Positions 52,809-61,981 of a stretch of DNA of 64,000 bases are shown here, one piece after another. The stretch covers positions 3,348,001 through 3,412,000 of the forward strand of contig NZ_CP048113.1 in assembly GCF_010093065.1 (NCBI RefSeq), given 5' to 3'. This DNA is from Chitinophaga agri (GTDB lineage Bacteria; Bacteroidota; Bacteroidia; Chitinophagales; Chitinophagaceae). The translations under genes were made by a program, and so were the position numbers. The notes under the pieces were generated by a model. The model searched no databases. It was not told the origin of the DNA and worked only from the letters and a program-made list of their open reading frames with translations. Every line of letters begins with the position of its first letter. The first letter of the stretch is position 1.

Positions 52809-52840
52809 GAGGCTGACCGGAGTTAGTTCCGGTCAGCCTC
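52809..52840 (-). terminator. terminator of the amino-sugar operon
   Basis: GAGGCTGACCGGA (52809-52821), 6-nt loop, TCCGGTCAGCCTC (52828-52840). Perfect 13-bp stem; on the minus strand it is followed by TTGGGTTTTT, 27 bp after the SusD stop. Confidence 0.85.
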
Positions 52841-52866
52841 CTATCGGTTAAAAATTATCCACTGTC

Positions 52867-54156
52867 CTAAAATGCAGGATCCTGAGGTATATTGGTATTA
52901 TCGTTTCTTTCCACAAAAGGGAAAGGCAGCCAGGAGCGCTTACGCTCGGCAACAGGTCTGCTAAACCTGCGTTGATCTTCCAGTTCCATACCGCTCATGA
53001 ATAATTCTATACGACGATGCTTGTAGATTAGTGTCAGTAACTCGCTTTGGGTAGTGGCAGCTTCCTCCGGCAATCCGGCACCTACACCAAATGCATCAGC
53101 AGCGGGCTGCTTGGTGACCACCTTATTCAGTTCGGTCAGGCCGTTACTCACTTCATTCTTACGTGCATAACACTCTGCTTTGATCAGCATGATCTCGCCA
53201 GGCAGGAAGACAGGGATACTCTGTGTCAGCGCCGTGAAAAAGCCTTTCACTCGGAACTTCGGATTGGTACCGATGCCTACATAGAAAGGTACGCGTTTAT
53301 CCGCGAGATCTGGCTGCAGTCCGACTGGAAGTCCCATAGCTGAGTCAACTACCTGGTAGATATTATTGGTGGTGGTGACCAGTGTGAAGATAGGATTGGT
53401 GACTACTGTATTATAGTTAAAAGTAGACGTACCGGTCACTTTATTGGCCGTATTGAGTGCAGTATCATAATCGCCTGCAAAGAGCGCATAACGGGCCTTT
53501 AATGCATAGAGCGTACTAAGGATATTCACACCCGGCGGAATATTACTTCTGAATGTCGCACTGATCGTATCCTGAGCGAGTACATTAAGCGCACCGTTGA
53601 TCACCCGTACCGCTTTCCTGTATCCCTCCTGACTGGTAATAAAAGGTACATTACTACCAGTGGAATCCGGTACGTTCGTCCAGAACATCGACATATTACC
53701 AATAGCCATGGCTTTGAACAGGGAAGCATAAGCCACTACACCGGCCCTGTAGTTCACATCAGGAATAACGGCCGTAGCATTATTCAGTACCCTGTCCGCA
53801 TCAAAGATGATCTTGTTTGATACAGCCCACATACCAGTAACCACTGCGTTGGTGTTCTGTAAACTCGCGCCACCTGCATTTAACTGTCCTTCATCGGCAT
53901 TACCTGCATTTACGACATAGGTTTCGTTCGTAAGCAGACTACCTGTTGCAATAGATGTATAGATAATGCTTGTTCTGTTGGCGGTATACCAGTTCTGTAA
54001 TCCCACAGTCAGATCAGCCAGTGCGTTGGGAGAGCTGATAGCCTGATCGTAAGAAGGCCCTGACGGATCTGCATATTCCTTCTTACAGGATGCAGCAGTC
54101 AGCAATAACAATCCGGCCAGAAAAGAACGACTATATTGATTGAAATACATTTTCAT
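52867..54156 (-). CDS. SusD/RagB outer membrane lipoprotein of the amino-sugar locus
   Basis: 429 residues. Lipobox LTAASC (cysteine 24). SusD-type helices: ALADLTVGLQNWYTANRTSIIYT, MWAVSNKIIFDADRVLNN, and the closing KHRRIELFMSGMELEDQRRFSRPVAERKRSWLPFPFVERNDNTNIPQ. Shorter than the other two SusD proteins here. Final gene of a minus-strand run beginning with the symporter at 61834; 19 bp after its SusC. Probably binds the oligosaccharide or muropeptide processed by the enzymes upstream. Confidence 0.92.
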   Translation of the reverse strand: MKMYFNQYSRSFLAGLLLLTAASCKKEYADPSGPSYDQAISSPNALADLTVGLQNWYTANRTSIIYTSIATGSLLTNETYVVNAGNADEGQLNAGGASLQNTNAVVTGMWAVSNKIIFDADRVLNNATAVIPDVNYRAGVVAYASLFKAMAIGNMSMFWTNVPDSTGSNVPFITSQEGYRKAVRVINGALNVLAQDTISATFRSNIPPGVNILSTLYALKARYALFAGDYDTALNTANKVTGTSTFNYNTVVTNPIFTLVTTTNNIYQVVDSAMGLPVGLQPDLADKRVPFYVGIGTNPKFRVKGFFTALTQSIPVFLPGEIMLIKAECYARKNEVSNGLTELNKVVTKQPAADAFGVGAGLPEEAATTQSELLTLIYKHRRIELFMSGMELEDQRRFSRPVAERKRSWLPFPFVERNDNTNIPQDPAF

Positions 54157-54175
54157 AATTCTTCATTTTGATGGT

Positions 54176-57100
54176 TTAGAATCTGGCACGCAGCGCAACA
54201 TTATATGTTCTGGGCGCAGGGATGCTACCAAAGTCAATACCGCGCAGCACAGTGCTTTGTCCTGCTGCATTCACTTCAGGATCATACCCTTTGTAGTTAT
54301 CCCATGAATGCAGGTTCCGTCCGCCCACGCTTACCGTCAGGTCGCTCAGTCCTCTGACCTTTCCGATATTATAGCTGAGTGATACTTCCCTGAGTTTCAC
54401 AAAGGAACCATCATCAATTCTCCATTCCTGGATGTTATAGTTACCGGCAATAAATCCACGCGGTACCAGTCCCAGGTTCTCCTGCTCTGCTACCTTACCA
54501 TTATCCACACCTTGTCTTGTTCTGAAGTCGGCATTGAACACATCTACGCCCTGCACAAAGTCCAGCTGTGTATGCAGACTGAATTTCCTGTAGCTGAAAT
54601 CATTGGTAAGTGTACCGGTCCAGTCCGGATTAGGATCGCCTATTTTCTTTTGCAATGCAGTTACACCAGTTGTTGGTGGCAGGCCGGTATTAGGATCTCT
54701 GGCAGGCGTATAGGTAAATGGTGAGTTCTGTACGCCCGCTTCTGTCACAGGAATACCAGCAGCATTTTTTAGCTGATTGCCATTAGCATCACGTGCGTAG
54801 AAAGTGCCATAGAAGAAGCCGATCGGTTCACCATTGGCAATAGCTACCGGTGCACCACTGACAGTAGAATAGAGAATGATAGACTGTCCGATATCAATTG
54901 CTTTATTCCTGTTCCGGTTGAAGATCGCCGTCATATCCCAGGTGAAATCTTTTGTCTTTACAGGCACCACATTCAGTACTACTTCAACACCCTTATTGGA
55001 AAGCGTACCGATGTTATCCAGACGTGTGCTGTAACCCTGTGTCGGAGCGATCGCACGTGCGATCAGCAGGTCCTTTACTTTTTTAGTATAATAGTTCACT
55101 GACAGGTTAATACGGTTATTCGCAAAAGCCATATCAGTACCAAATTCCAGCTCTTCCTGCCTTTCCGGTTTAATATCCGGATTGGTGTAGGTAGTAGGAG
55201 AAGTGAAGGAAGCAGCGCCAACAAATGCGATGGCTTTATAGGTATTAAAGCGACCGTATGCAGGAATACCAGTCAGGTTACCTGACTGACCATAGGCAGC
55301 TCTGAGCTTGAACAGGTTCCACCAGTTGGATACACCCAGGTTCTTCCAGTAGTCAGTACCAGACAGCACATAGCTACCACTGAGTTTTGTATAGATCTGA
55401 TTACGTTCGTCGGCACCAAATACGGAAGAACCATCTCTTCTCAATGCACCAGTGACGAACAGCTGATCACGGTATTTAAAGTTCTGCTGAATGAACTGAC
55501 CTGATATAGATAATTTAGTACGCTCATCCGCACCAGGTATTAAAGTAGCCGCACCACTTACCGTTTGTACGAACGGCGGTAACCCTCTGCCCTGTTGCAG
55601 GGAGTAATGCACCTGCTGGTATTGCAGTGAATAACCTACCTGTGTCACAGATGCGAGATCATTTGTGATCTGGGCATTGTAAGTCGCATTGATATCATGG
55701 TTGATAAGGAAAGAGTTATTCACACCAGTGCTCGCATAACCATTCTGAGTCGGATCAAGCGTAGCACCACCACCAAAGAATGCCAGACTTACGTTGTAGG
55801 CAAAAGGCGGAATGAAGGTTGTACCATCCTGACTGTAATTATCGATACCCATGTGATAGTCTACGGTCAGATTTTTGATTGGCGTCAGTTTCACTCCCGC
55901 ACCTGCGATCACCCTGTTCGTTTGTTGCTGCTGTTTGAAGTCTTCGATGATAGACACCGGATTGACACGTCCGCGTTCACCTACAGGGAGCAGATTCCCC
56001 AGCGCATTCCGCTGATGGATGTCGTAGTAGTTACCGATAATAGTCACCGCATTTGTCGGAGAGAAGAAAGAGTTGCCATCAGGCTTCTCATTGGTTTTAC
56101 TATAAATATAGTTGAGTGACGCGTTAAAGCTGAGCCATTTGTTCAACTCCTGGTCTAAATTCACACGGAAGCTGTAGCGATTGAAGTCTGTATTTCTTAC
56201 AATACCCTGGTTATAGAGATAGTTGGCAGAAGCATAATATCTTGTTCTATTCTGTCCACCGGTCACGGATATATTGTTATCAGTACCTACACCTGTACGG
56301 AAGATGTAATCCTGGTAATCATACCGCTGTACGGCGGTGGTATTGGTAATAGCAGGTGTTAATATTGTCTGTGTGGACACGTCGGGCGTACCACCGAACT
56401 TGGTAGGCGCCTGGTTTACATCCAGTTTCTTCCGCAGCTCGTTCACGTTAAAGCTGGTAGAGAAATTAACTACCGGTGCACCACCTGCACCCTTCTTAGT
56501 GAATATCTGTACAACGCCAGCGTTTGCCCTTGAACCATAAATAGCGGCAGCAGCGGCACCATTCAACACTTCTATACGTTCAATATCGGCGGAGTTGATA
56601 TCCACCATACGGTTCTGCCCCACATTACCAGCGAAGCTACCTCCTGCATAAGAGGCATCCGCGTTGGTCACACGGGTGGTAGAGTTATCAATGATCACCC
56701 CATCGATGATATACAACGGTTCTGTAGAACCACTGATCGTACTGATACCACGAAGTTTAACAGACATACCACCAGCAGGATCACCGGAGTTCTGGGTGAT
56801 CTGCGCACCGGCCGTTTTACCCTGTAACGCAGACAGCACATTAGATGTAGCACCTTTACTTAATTCATCCGCTTTTACACTGCTGACGTAACTACCTAGC
56901 TGTTTACGTGTGGTACCGATAGAGGCACCGGTGATCACCACTTCATCCAGTTTGGATACGGAGGCGGAGAGCTGCTGATTAAGTGTATAAGTTCCTGCAC
57001 TCCCTATCGCCACAATGCCCTCTTTTTGTGCAAAACCAATACCTGTAAATACGAGCGTATAACTACCTGGTTTGAGATCGGCAGTAATAGTATAGGTACC

Positions 57101-57298
57101 GTCCACCGAAGTAGTTGCGCCCATTTTAGTCCCCCTGATGGCTACGGTGATACCAGGCAATGATGCGCCTGTTTCATCTGTCACCTTACCGGACAGCTTT
57201 ACCTGCGCGAAAGCAGCTACGGCAGTAAAGCATTGCAGTACCAGCAAAAGCAGCAGATACCTGCGACTGGCAAGCCGGAATAATGGATACATTCTCAT
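54176..57298 (-). CDS. SusC/RagA TonB-dependent transporter of the amino-sugar locus
   Basis: 1040 residues. Signal peptide ending AAFAQ (~32), carboxypeptidase-like domain (KLSGKVTDETGASLPGITVAIRGTKMGATTS), EVVITGASIGTTRKQLG before the plug, plug with IERIEVLNGAAAAAIYGSRANAGVVQIFTKKG, and barrel ending in YNVALRARF. No STN domain. 163 bp separate it from the DeoR gene, so it may have its own promoter as well as read-through. Expected to import the sugar used by MurQ/AnmK (inference from context). Confidence 0.94.
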   Translation of the reverse strand: MRMYPLFRLASRRYLLLLLVLQCFTAVAAFAQVKLSGKVTDETGASLPGITVAIRGTKMGATTSVDGTYTITADLKPGSYTLVFTGIGFAQKEGIVAIGSAGTYTLNQQLSASVSKLDEVVITGASIGTTRKQLGSYVSSVKADELSKGATSNVLSALQGKTAGAQITQNSGDPAGGMSVKLRGISTISGSTEPLYIIDGVIIDNSTTRVTNADASYAGGSFAGNVGQNRMVDINSADIERIEVLNGAAAAAIYGSRANAGVVQIFTKKGAGGAPVVNFSTSFNVNELRKKLDVNQAPTKFGGTPDVSTQTILTPAITNTTAVQRYDYQDYIFRTGVGTDNNISVTGGQNRTRYYASANYLYNQGIVRNTDFNRYSFRVNLDQELNKWLSFNASLNYIYSKTNEKPDGNSFFSPTNAVTIIGNYYDIHQRNALGNLLPVGERGRVNPVSIIEDFKQQQQTNRVIAGAGVKLTPIKNLTVDYHMGIDNYSQDGTTFIPPFAYNVSLAFFGGGATLDPTQNGYASTGVNNSFLINHDINATYNAQITNDLASVTQVGYSLQYQQVHYSLQQGRGLPPFVQTVSGAATLIPGADERTKLSISGQFIQQNFKYRDQLFVTGALRRDGSSVFGADERNQIYTKLSGSYVLSGTDYWKNLGVSNWWNLFKLRAAYGQSGNLTGIPAYGRFNTYKAIAFVGAASFTSPTTYTNPDIKPERQEELEFGTDMAFANNRINLSVNYYTKKVKDLLIARAIAPTQGYSTRLDNIGTLSNKGVEVVLNVVPVKTKDFTWDMTAIFNRNRNKAIDIGQSIILYSTVSGAPVAIANGEPIGFFYGTFYARDANGNQLKNAAGIPVTEAGVQNSPFTYTPARDPNTGLPPTTGVTALQKKIGDPNPDWTGTLTNDFSYRKFSLHTQLDFVQGVDVFNADFRTRQGVDNGKVAEQENLGLVPRGFIAGNYNIQEWRIDDGSFVKLREVSLSYNIGKVRGLSDLTVSVGGRNLHSWDNYKGYDPEVNAAGQSTVLRGIDFGSIPAPRTYNVALRARF

Positions 57299-57461
57299 AA
57301 CTAATTTTTAATAGTAAGCGATAAATAATGGCGTAGCTATTCCCCTTGTTCTTCTACGGAATAGGCCATGAATAACTGACTGATTACAGGTTGGCTGATA
57401 AGCGCATTTACGTTTATAAAATGTTGCCGGTGTTATTACCGGAAAAATACTTGCCGTTTTA

Positions 57462-58208
57462 TTATAATATCAGGATACCCTTTTTTCTGTACGATTTCAG
57501 TTTCTTCGCATCGGGAGGCAACTCGGTTATTAACACATCAATATCTTCTGCGTCGCAGATCTTTAACTGTTCTGACGTGTCCAGCTTTTCTGAAATGGAT
57601 AACACCACTACCTTCTTGGCGGTGCTGATCATGGCCCGTTTTACCTGGACTACATCCCAGTCATTATCGGTCAGTCCGTCGGTTGCATCAATGGCGTTGT
57701 TACCCAGGAAACACAGATCGGCTTTGATCATTTTTATTTTAGAAATAGCCTCTCCCCCTACGGTGATCTTTGATCCTTTGGATAACTTATCTCCTATCAC
57801 AATCACCTCTATATTCGGGTGATTGGCATATTCAAAAGCAGCAGGCAGGCTAACGGTTATAAAAGTAGCCTGCAGGTCTCTTGGCAGGACACGCGCCAGT
57901 TCCGCGATGGTCGTGCCGCCTGTAGTTAATACAAACATACCGTCATGAATCAGCTGAACGGCTTTTAAAGCAATGGTCTTTTTATCTTCTACGGCATATA
58001 CATCCTGTGAGGTAATGCCCAAATGAAATGAATTGGATAATGCGCCGCCATGGACCTTAATGATCTTTCCTTCCTGTGCTAACTCTGCCAGATCACGGCG
58101 GATGGTATCTTCTGATACCTGAATCTGTTCGCTAAGATGGGAAGACAACACCTTATTATGCAGGTTTACCTGGTGAAGTATATATGCGTGGCGTTCTTCC
58201 TTTAACAT
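57462..58208 (-). CDS. DeoR/GlpR-family transcriptional repressor
   Basis: 248 residues. N-terminal HTH (SSHLSEQIQVSEDTIRRDLAELAQEGKIIKVHGGA) and C-terminal sugar-phosphate sensing domain (DGMFVLTTGGTTIAELARVL, GGEAISKIKMIKADLCFLGNNAID, DWDVVQVKRAMI). Members are relieved by sugar phosphates; MurNAc-6P or GlcNAc-6P is a natural guess here. It sits inside the locus between anmK and susC. AAAAACGCA words occur just upstream of it and in the divergent promoter at the head of the operon. Confidence 0.93.
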   Translation of the reverse strand: MLKEERHAYILHQVNLHNKVLSSHLSEQIQVSEDTIRRDLAELAQEGKIIKVHGGALSNSFHLGITSQDVYAVEDKKTIALKAVQLIHDGMFVLTTGGTTIAELARVLPRDLQATFITVSLPAAFEYANHPNIEVIVIGDKLSKGSKITVGGEAISKIKMIKADLCFLGNNAIDATDGLTDNDWDVVQVKRAMISTAKKVVVLSISEKLDTSEQLKICDAEDIDVLITELPPDAKKLKSYRKKGILIL

Positions 58209-58244
58209 CAGCGATGATTACGTTGGTTGAATTATAGGACTGAA

Positions 58245-58266
58245 TTTCTGCAAAAAAACGCAGAAA
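58245..58266. promoter_or_regulatory. candidate DeoR operator before its own gene
   Basis: TTTCTGC (58245-58251) and GCAGAAA (58260-58266) form an inverted repeat around an A-run, and the AAAAACGCA word (58254-58262) spans the spacer. It lies 37 bp upstream of the DeoR start. Further CCTGCA / GCAGG pairs (58279-58336) follow toward anmK; some could be part of a terminator of the upstream genes. Confidence 0.5.
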
Positions 58267-58327
58267 ACAAAATATAAACCTGCATTTTTTTGCTGCTTTA
58301 CGCAGGAATGCGTTATAGCTTGCAGGT

Positions 58328-59521
58328 TTATGCAGGAAAAGATAACTTTCCCATGCTCACAGCGGGCATACCCGGCTTACCGAAATCAATGCCCTTGCCG
58401 GCAATTGCCTCATTGGCCAGTATAGCGAATAATACCGCCTCCTTTGCATCACCTGGGATCCCCAGTTCACTGGTAGTACGTAACTGTAGCCGGGGCAGGC
58501 GCTCTTTAATCCATTTCATTAATAAGGGATTATGCGCCCCTCCACCACTCACGTATACAGCGTAGTCCCTGTCTGGCTGCAATACACTCTTCAGCGCATC
58601 AGTGATCGTATCTGCACTGAAACGGGTTAAAGTAGCCAGTATGTCGTAGGGAGATATCTCCAGGGTACCACTTGTAATCTGTGCATTATGCACATATATC
58701 TTGCTGAAAAGCTCCGGGCCGGTAGTACGGGGAAAAGGCGCTTTAAAAAATGAGTCATCTTTTAATGCCGCCAGCAATACTTCATTCACACGCCCTTGCC
58801 TTGCTAAAACAGCGTCCTGGTCATATTCAACCTGGAAATAGGTTCTGGCAAATGCATCCAGCAATGTATTTCCCGGTCCCGTATCGGTTACAAATATGCC
58901 GGATGCCTGCAGGTCTCCGGGCAGGAAAGTAAAGTTGGCAATCCCGCCCATGTTCAGCATTACGCGGTCTTCGCCACGTTTCGAGAACAGGCAGTAATCT
59001 CCATAGAGGGCCAGCGGGGCTCCCTCCCCACCAGCAGCAATATGCTTTTGCCGGAAATCACTCAGGGTGATAATGCCCGTCCTGACAGCGATATGATCAC
59101 CATCAATAATTTGCAGGGTGGCGTTGGGAAAGTCAGGTAGCTGATGTAATATTTTAGGACTATGGTATACCGTCTGACCGTGTGAAGCGATCAGGTCTAC
59201 ATCAGCAGGTGCTACGCCCCATTTGGAAAGGCAGGCCAGTATCCAGCTGGCATGCAGATCTGCCAGCCAGGGGTGTAGCAGGCAAAGCTGCTGAAAGGCG
59301 ATCATATCCCTTGCGAAGACCTTCCTGATCTCATCTTTTACATGTGCCGGATAGGGCACCGTTTCAAAATGTTCCAGGGTGACACGTGTATCCATACCGC
59401 TACCGCTGATGGTGCACAGCGCGATGTCCAGGCCATCCAGAGAAGTACCTGACATTAACCCGATAATACGGCGGACTGGCTTTTCAGCGATCGTAAATAG
59501 TTGCCGGAGATTCCTGTTCAT
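58328..59521 (-). CDS. anmK: Anhydro-N-acetylmuramic acid kinase
   Basis: 397 residues. Opens 1,6-anhydroMurNAc and phosphorylates it to MurNAc-6-phosphate. The ATP loop GLMSGTSLDG (21-30), LIASHGQTVYHSP, LNMGGIANFTFLP and VTDTGPGNTLLDAF are the family signatures, and YVSGGGAHNPLL near the end is also diagnostic. Its product is the substrate of MurQ, encoded 6 bp upstream in the same operon. About 25 residues longer than E. coli AnmK at the N-terminus. Confidence 0.95.
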   Translation of the reverse strand: MNRNLRQLFTIAEKPVRRIIGLMSGTSLDGLDIALCTISGSGMDTRVTLEHFETVPYPAHVKDEIRKVFARDMIAFQQLCLLHPWLADLHASWILACLSKWGVAPADVDLIASHGQTVYHSPKILHQLPDFPNATLQIIDGDHIAVRTGIITLSDFRQKHIAAGGEGAPLALYGDYCLFSKRGEDRVMLNMGGIANFTFLPGDLQASGIFVTDTGPGNTLLDAFARTYFQVEYDQDAVLARQGRVNEVLLAALKDDSFFKAPFPRTTGPELFSKIYVHNAQITSGTLEISPYDILATLTRFSADTITDALKSVLQPDRDYAVYVSGGGAHNPLLMKWIKERLPRLQLRTTSELGIPGDAKEAVLFAILANEAIAGKGIDFGKPGMPAVSMGKLSFPA

Positions 59522-59527
59522 ACCTGC

Positions 59528-60328
59528 TTATTTTCTGCTTTCAATAGCAGCCCTTACGCTGCCTTTTTCCGCGATCAGCTGACTGGCAGTAGCTTCATCC
59601 ACATTCAGTTCACTCATCACCATTCGGGTGGCACGGTCTACCAGTTTATGATTGCTCAGCTGCATATCAACCATTTTGTTTCCCTTTACTCTGCCCAGCT
59701 GTATCATCACTGAAGTAGAGATCATATTGAGTATTAATTTCTGCGCGGTACCTGATTTCAGGCGCGTGCTACCCGTGAGAAATTCTGCACCTACCGCCGC
59801 CTCTACCGGGTATTGTGCTGCCGCAGCCAGCGGACTGCCCTCATTACAGGTAACACATCCTGTTATAATTCCTCTTTCCCGCATTGCCTTCACGCCACCG
59901 ATCACATAGGGGGTAGTACCAGATGCCGCAATACCGATCACTACATCTTTATCATTTATGCTGTATTTGTCCAGGTCTTGTGCAGCCTGCTGGGTATCAT
60001 CTTCTGCAAACTCTACCGCCCTGCGAATTGCGGTATCTCCACCGGCAATAATACCTACGACCATTTCATGCGGCACACCAAAAGTCGGTGGGCATTCAGA
60101 AGCATCCAGTACTCCCAGGCGCCCGCTGGTACCAGCGCCTATATAAAACAGTCGCCCGCCCTTTTTCATCTTTTCAACGATGGCGGTGACCAGTAATTCT
60201 ATTTGTGGAATTGCTTTTGCGACTGCGAGGGGCACAGTCATATCTTCACTGTTCATCCCTTCCAGCAGGGCACGAACGCTCATCTTCTCCAGGTCGTTAA
60301 AATGGGAAGACATCTCGGTAGTAAGCAT
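59528..60328 (-). CDS. murQ: N-acetylmuramic acid 6-phosphate etherase
   Basis: 266 residues from ATG 60328 (MLTTEMSSHFNDLEKMSVRALLEGMNSEDMTV); a GTG three codons earlier is possible. Splits MurNAc-6P into GlcNAc-6P and D-lactate. SIS-domain signatures: FYIGAGTSGRLGVLDASECPPTFG with the catalytic glutamate (E78), GIAASGTTPYVIGG, and TRLKSGTAQKLILNMIST...VKGNKMVDM. Length is slightly below E. coli MurQ. 6 bp before anmK, 15 bp after the symporter gene. Confidence 0.95.
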   Translation of the reverse strand: MLTTEMSSHFNDLEKMSVRALLEGMNSEDMTVPLAVAKAIPQIELLVTAIVEKMKKGGRLFYIGAGTSGRLGVLDASECPPTFGVPHEMVVGIIAGGDTAIRRAVEFAEDDTQQAAQDLDKYSINDKDVVIGIAASGTTPYVIGGVKAMRERGIITGCVTCNEGSPLAAAAQYPVEAAVGAEFLTGSTRLKSGTAQKLILNMISTSVMIQLGRVKGNKMVDMQLSNHKLVDRATRMVMSELNVDEATASQLIAEKGSVRAAIESRK

Positions 60329-60352
60329 AGCTTTCACTTTAAAGTTTATAGA

Positions 60353-61834
60353 TCAGGATAGCGGTCTGTCTTTCTGAAGGTTCCTTGAATTGAGCCATAA
60401 ACCAATGAACATGAACAATCCGTTTATGATGAGTAACTCCAGTCCCAGTTTATAACCATTGAAGAGATACTGCTGGAAGTACTCCAGCCCGAAACACAAT
60501 ACCGGCGCAGCGACAGCGATCTTTGGCACCATATCATCATTCACCGTCCGTTTGGTCAGGATACCGAATGCGAAGAGTCCGAGTAAAGGTCCGTATGTGT
60601 AGGAAGCGACCTTCAGGATCACTGAGATCATACTGGAGCTGTCAATACGTTTAAAGATCAGCACGACAACCAGGAATACCGCCGTGAAAGCCAGGTGTAC
60701 AATGCGTCTTATCTTTTTCTTTTCCTCCTCCGATCTTGGTTTGTCCGTCTGAATGTTGAGAATATCGATACAGAATGACGACGTCAATGCCGTGATAGCA
60801 CCATCAGCACTGGGGAACAAGGCGGATATCAATGCGATGATGAAGATAATAGAGATGGCAGGAGGCATATATCTTGCATCCAGTGCCAGTGTCGGGAACA
60901 GTTTATCAGCTGATGCGGTAACATTGATCTGTTCAGCAAACAGATATAATAATCCCCCGAGGAACAGGAAGAGAATAATTACAACGACAAAGATGACACT
61001 CAGGGTCATGACGTTCTTCTGTGCATCTACCAGGCGTTTTACGGAGATATTTTTCTGCATCATTTCCTGGTCCATACCCGTCATGGTGATGGTAATGAAC
61101 GCACCACCCAGTATCTGTTTCAGGAAAAAGTGCGGGCTGTTCGGGTCCCAGAAGAAGACCTGTGACATGCCTTTTTCTCCCATGGCCTGCAAGCTGTCAC
61201 CAACACTTAAGTTCAGGTGGTTGAGAATGTAGATGATCACGATCACCAGACCGGCCAGCATGCAGGTAGTCTGTAATGTATCTGTATATACAATGGTCTT
61301 CACCCCCCCTTCAAAGGTATACAGCAATATCATTAATAAGATGATCATGGTGGTCACCCAGAAAGGCACCGTGAACTGGTCTTTAAATGTCTCCTGTAAC
61401 AGGTTCTGCAGGATATTCACCACAAGGTATAACCTGGCAGTAGCGCCAAGTGTACGTGACAGGATAAAGAAGGAAGCACCCGTTTTATAGGCCTTGATGC
61501 CGAAACGGGTATTAAAATAGTTATAAATAGATGTCAGTTGCAGCCGGTAATATAAGGGCAGCAATACGAAGGCAATAGCCACATACCCCAGCATATTCCC
61601 CAGTGCGATCTGCAGATAGGAAAAGGCAGTATGTCCAACATCTCCCGGCACACTTACAAAGGTCACCCCGCTCAGGGATGTACCGATCATACCAAATGCG
61701 ACCAGCATCCAGTTACTGTTGCGGTTGCCTATAAAGAAGGATTCATTGTTGGAATTTCTGCCGGTGTACCAGGCGACTACTAATAAAATAACGAAATACG
61801 CAATGACTATTGAAAACAAAAGGCCTGCTGTCAT
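60353..61834 (-). CDS. Sodium:solute symporter (SSS family)
   Basis: 493 residues, about 13 membrane helices. Typical signatures are IGTSLSGVTFVSVPGDVG in the first core helices, KTGASFFILSRTLGATARLYLVV and FIIALISALFPSADGAITALTSSFCIDI. Inner-membrane sodium-driven uptake. Leading gene of the murQ-anmK-deoR run, so the cargo is likely MurNAc, anhydroMurNAc or a related sugar; similar symporters pair with muramic-acid genes in other Bacteroidota. Cytoplasmic loop PRSEEEKKKI near 400. Confidence 0.92.
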   Translation of the reverse strand: MTAGLLFSIVIAYFVILLVVAWYTGRNSNNESFFIGNRNSNWMLVAFGMIGTSLSGVTFVSVPGDVGHTAFSYLQIALGNMLGYVAIAFVLLPLYYRLQLTSIYNYFNTRFGIKAYKTGASFFILSRTLGATARLYLVVNILQNLLQETFKDQFTVPFWVTTMIILLMILLYTFEGGVKTIVYTDTLQTTCMLAGLVIVIIYILNHLNLSVGDSLQAMGEKGMSQVFFWDPNSPHFFLKQILGGAFITITMTGMDQEMMQKNISVKRLVDAQKNVMTLSVIFVVVIILFLFLGGLLYLFAEQINVTASADKLFPTLALDARYMPPAISIIFIIALISALFPSADGAITALTSSFCIDILNIQTDKPRSEEEKKKIRRIVHLAFTAVFLVVVLIFKRIDSSSMISVILKVASYTYGPLLGLFAFGILTKRTVNDDMVPKIAVAAPVLCFGLEYFQQYLFNGYKLGLELLIINGLFMFIGLWLNSRNLQKDRPLS

Positions 61835-61873
61835 AACCCGGGAATTATAGTTTCAGTTGATATAAAGCCGCAT

Positions 61874-61946
61874 AAAAACGCACATTCACATTTCAATATA
61901 GTAACAAAAACGCAAAATAGCTAGTAGTAATATGCAGAAAAACGAA
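61874..61946. promoter_or_regulatory. three AAAAACGCA-type repeats at 32-bp period, divergent promoter
   Basis: AAAAACGCA at 61874-61882, AAAAACGCA at 61906-61914 and AAAAACGAA at 61938-61946, all in the same orientation and exactly 32 bp apart (about three helical turns). They fill the 147-bp gap between the symporter gene and the GH9 gene. The same word precedes the DeoR gene (58254). A-rich CG-centred words are usual for DeoR-family operators, so this is a strong operator candidate. A near-consensus -7 box (TAATTTGG, 61948-61955) toward GH9 lies right after copy 3. Confidence 0.65.
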
Positions 61947-61981
61947 TTAATTTGGAGATTCACCTACTACCACCCAAAACT

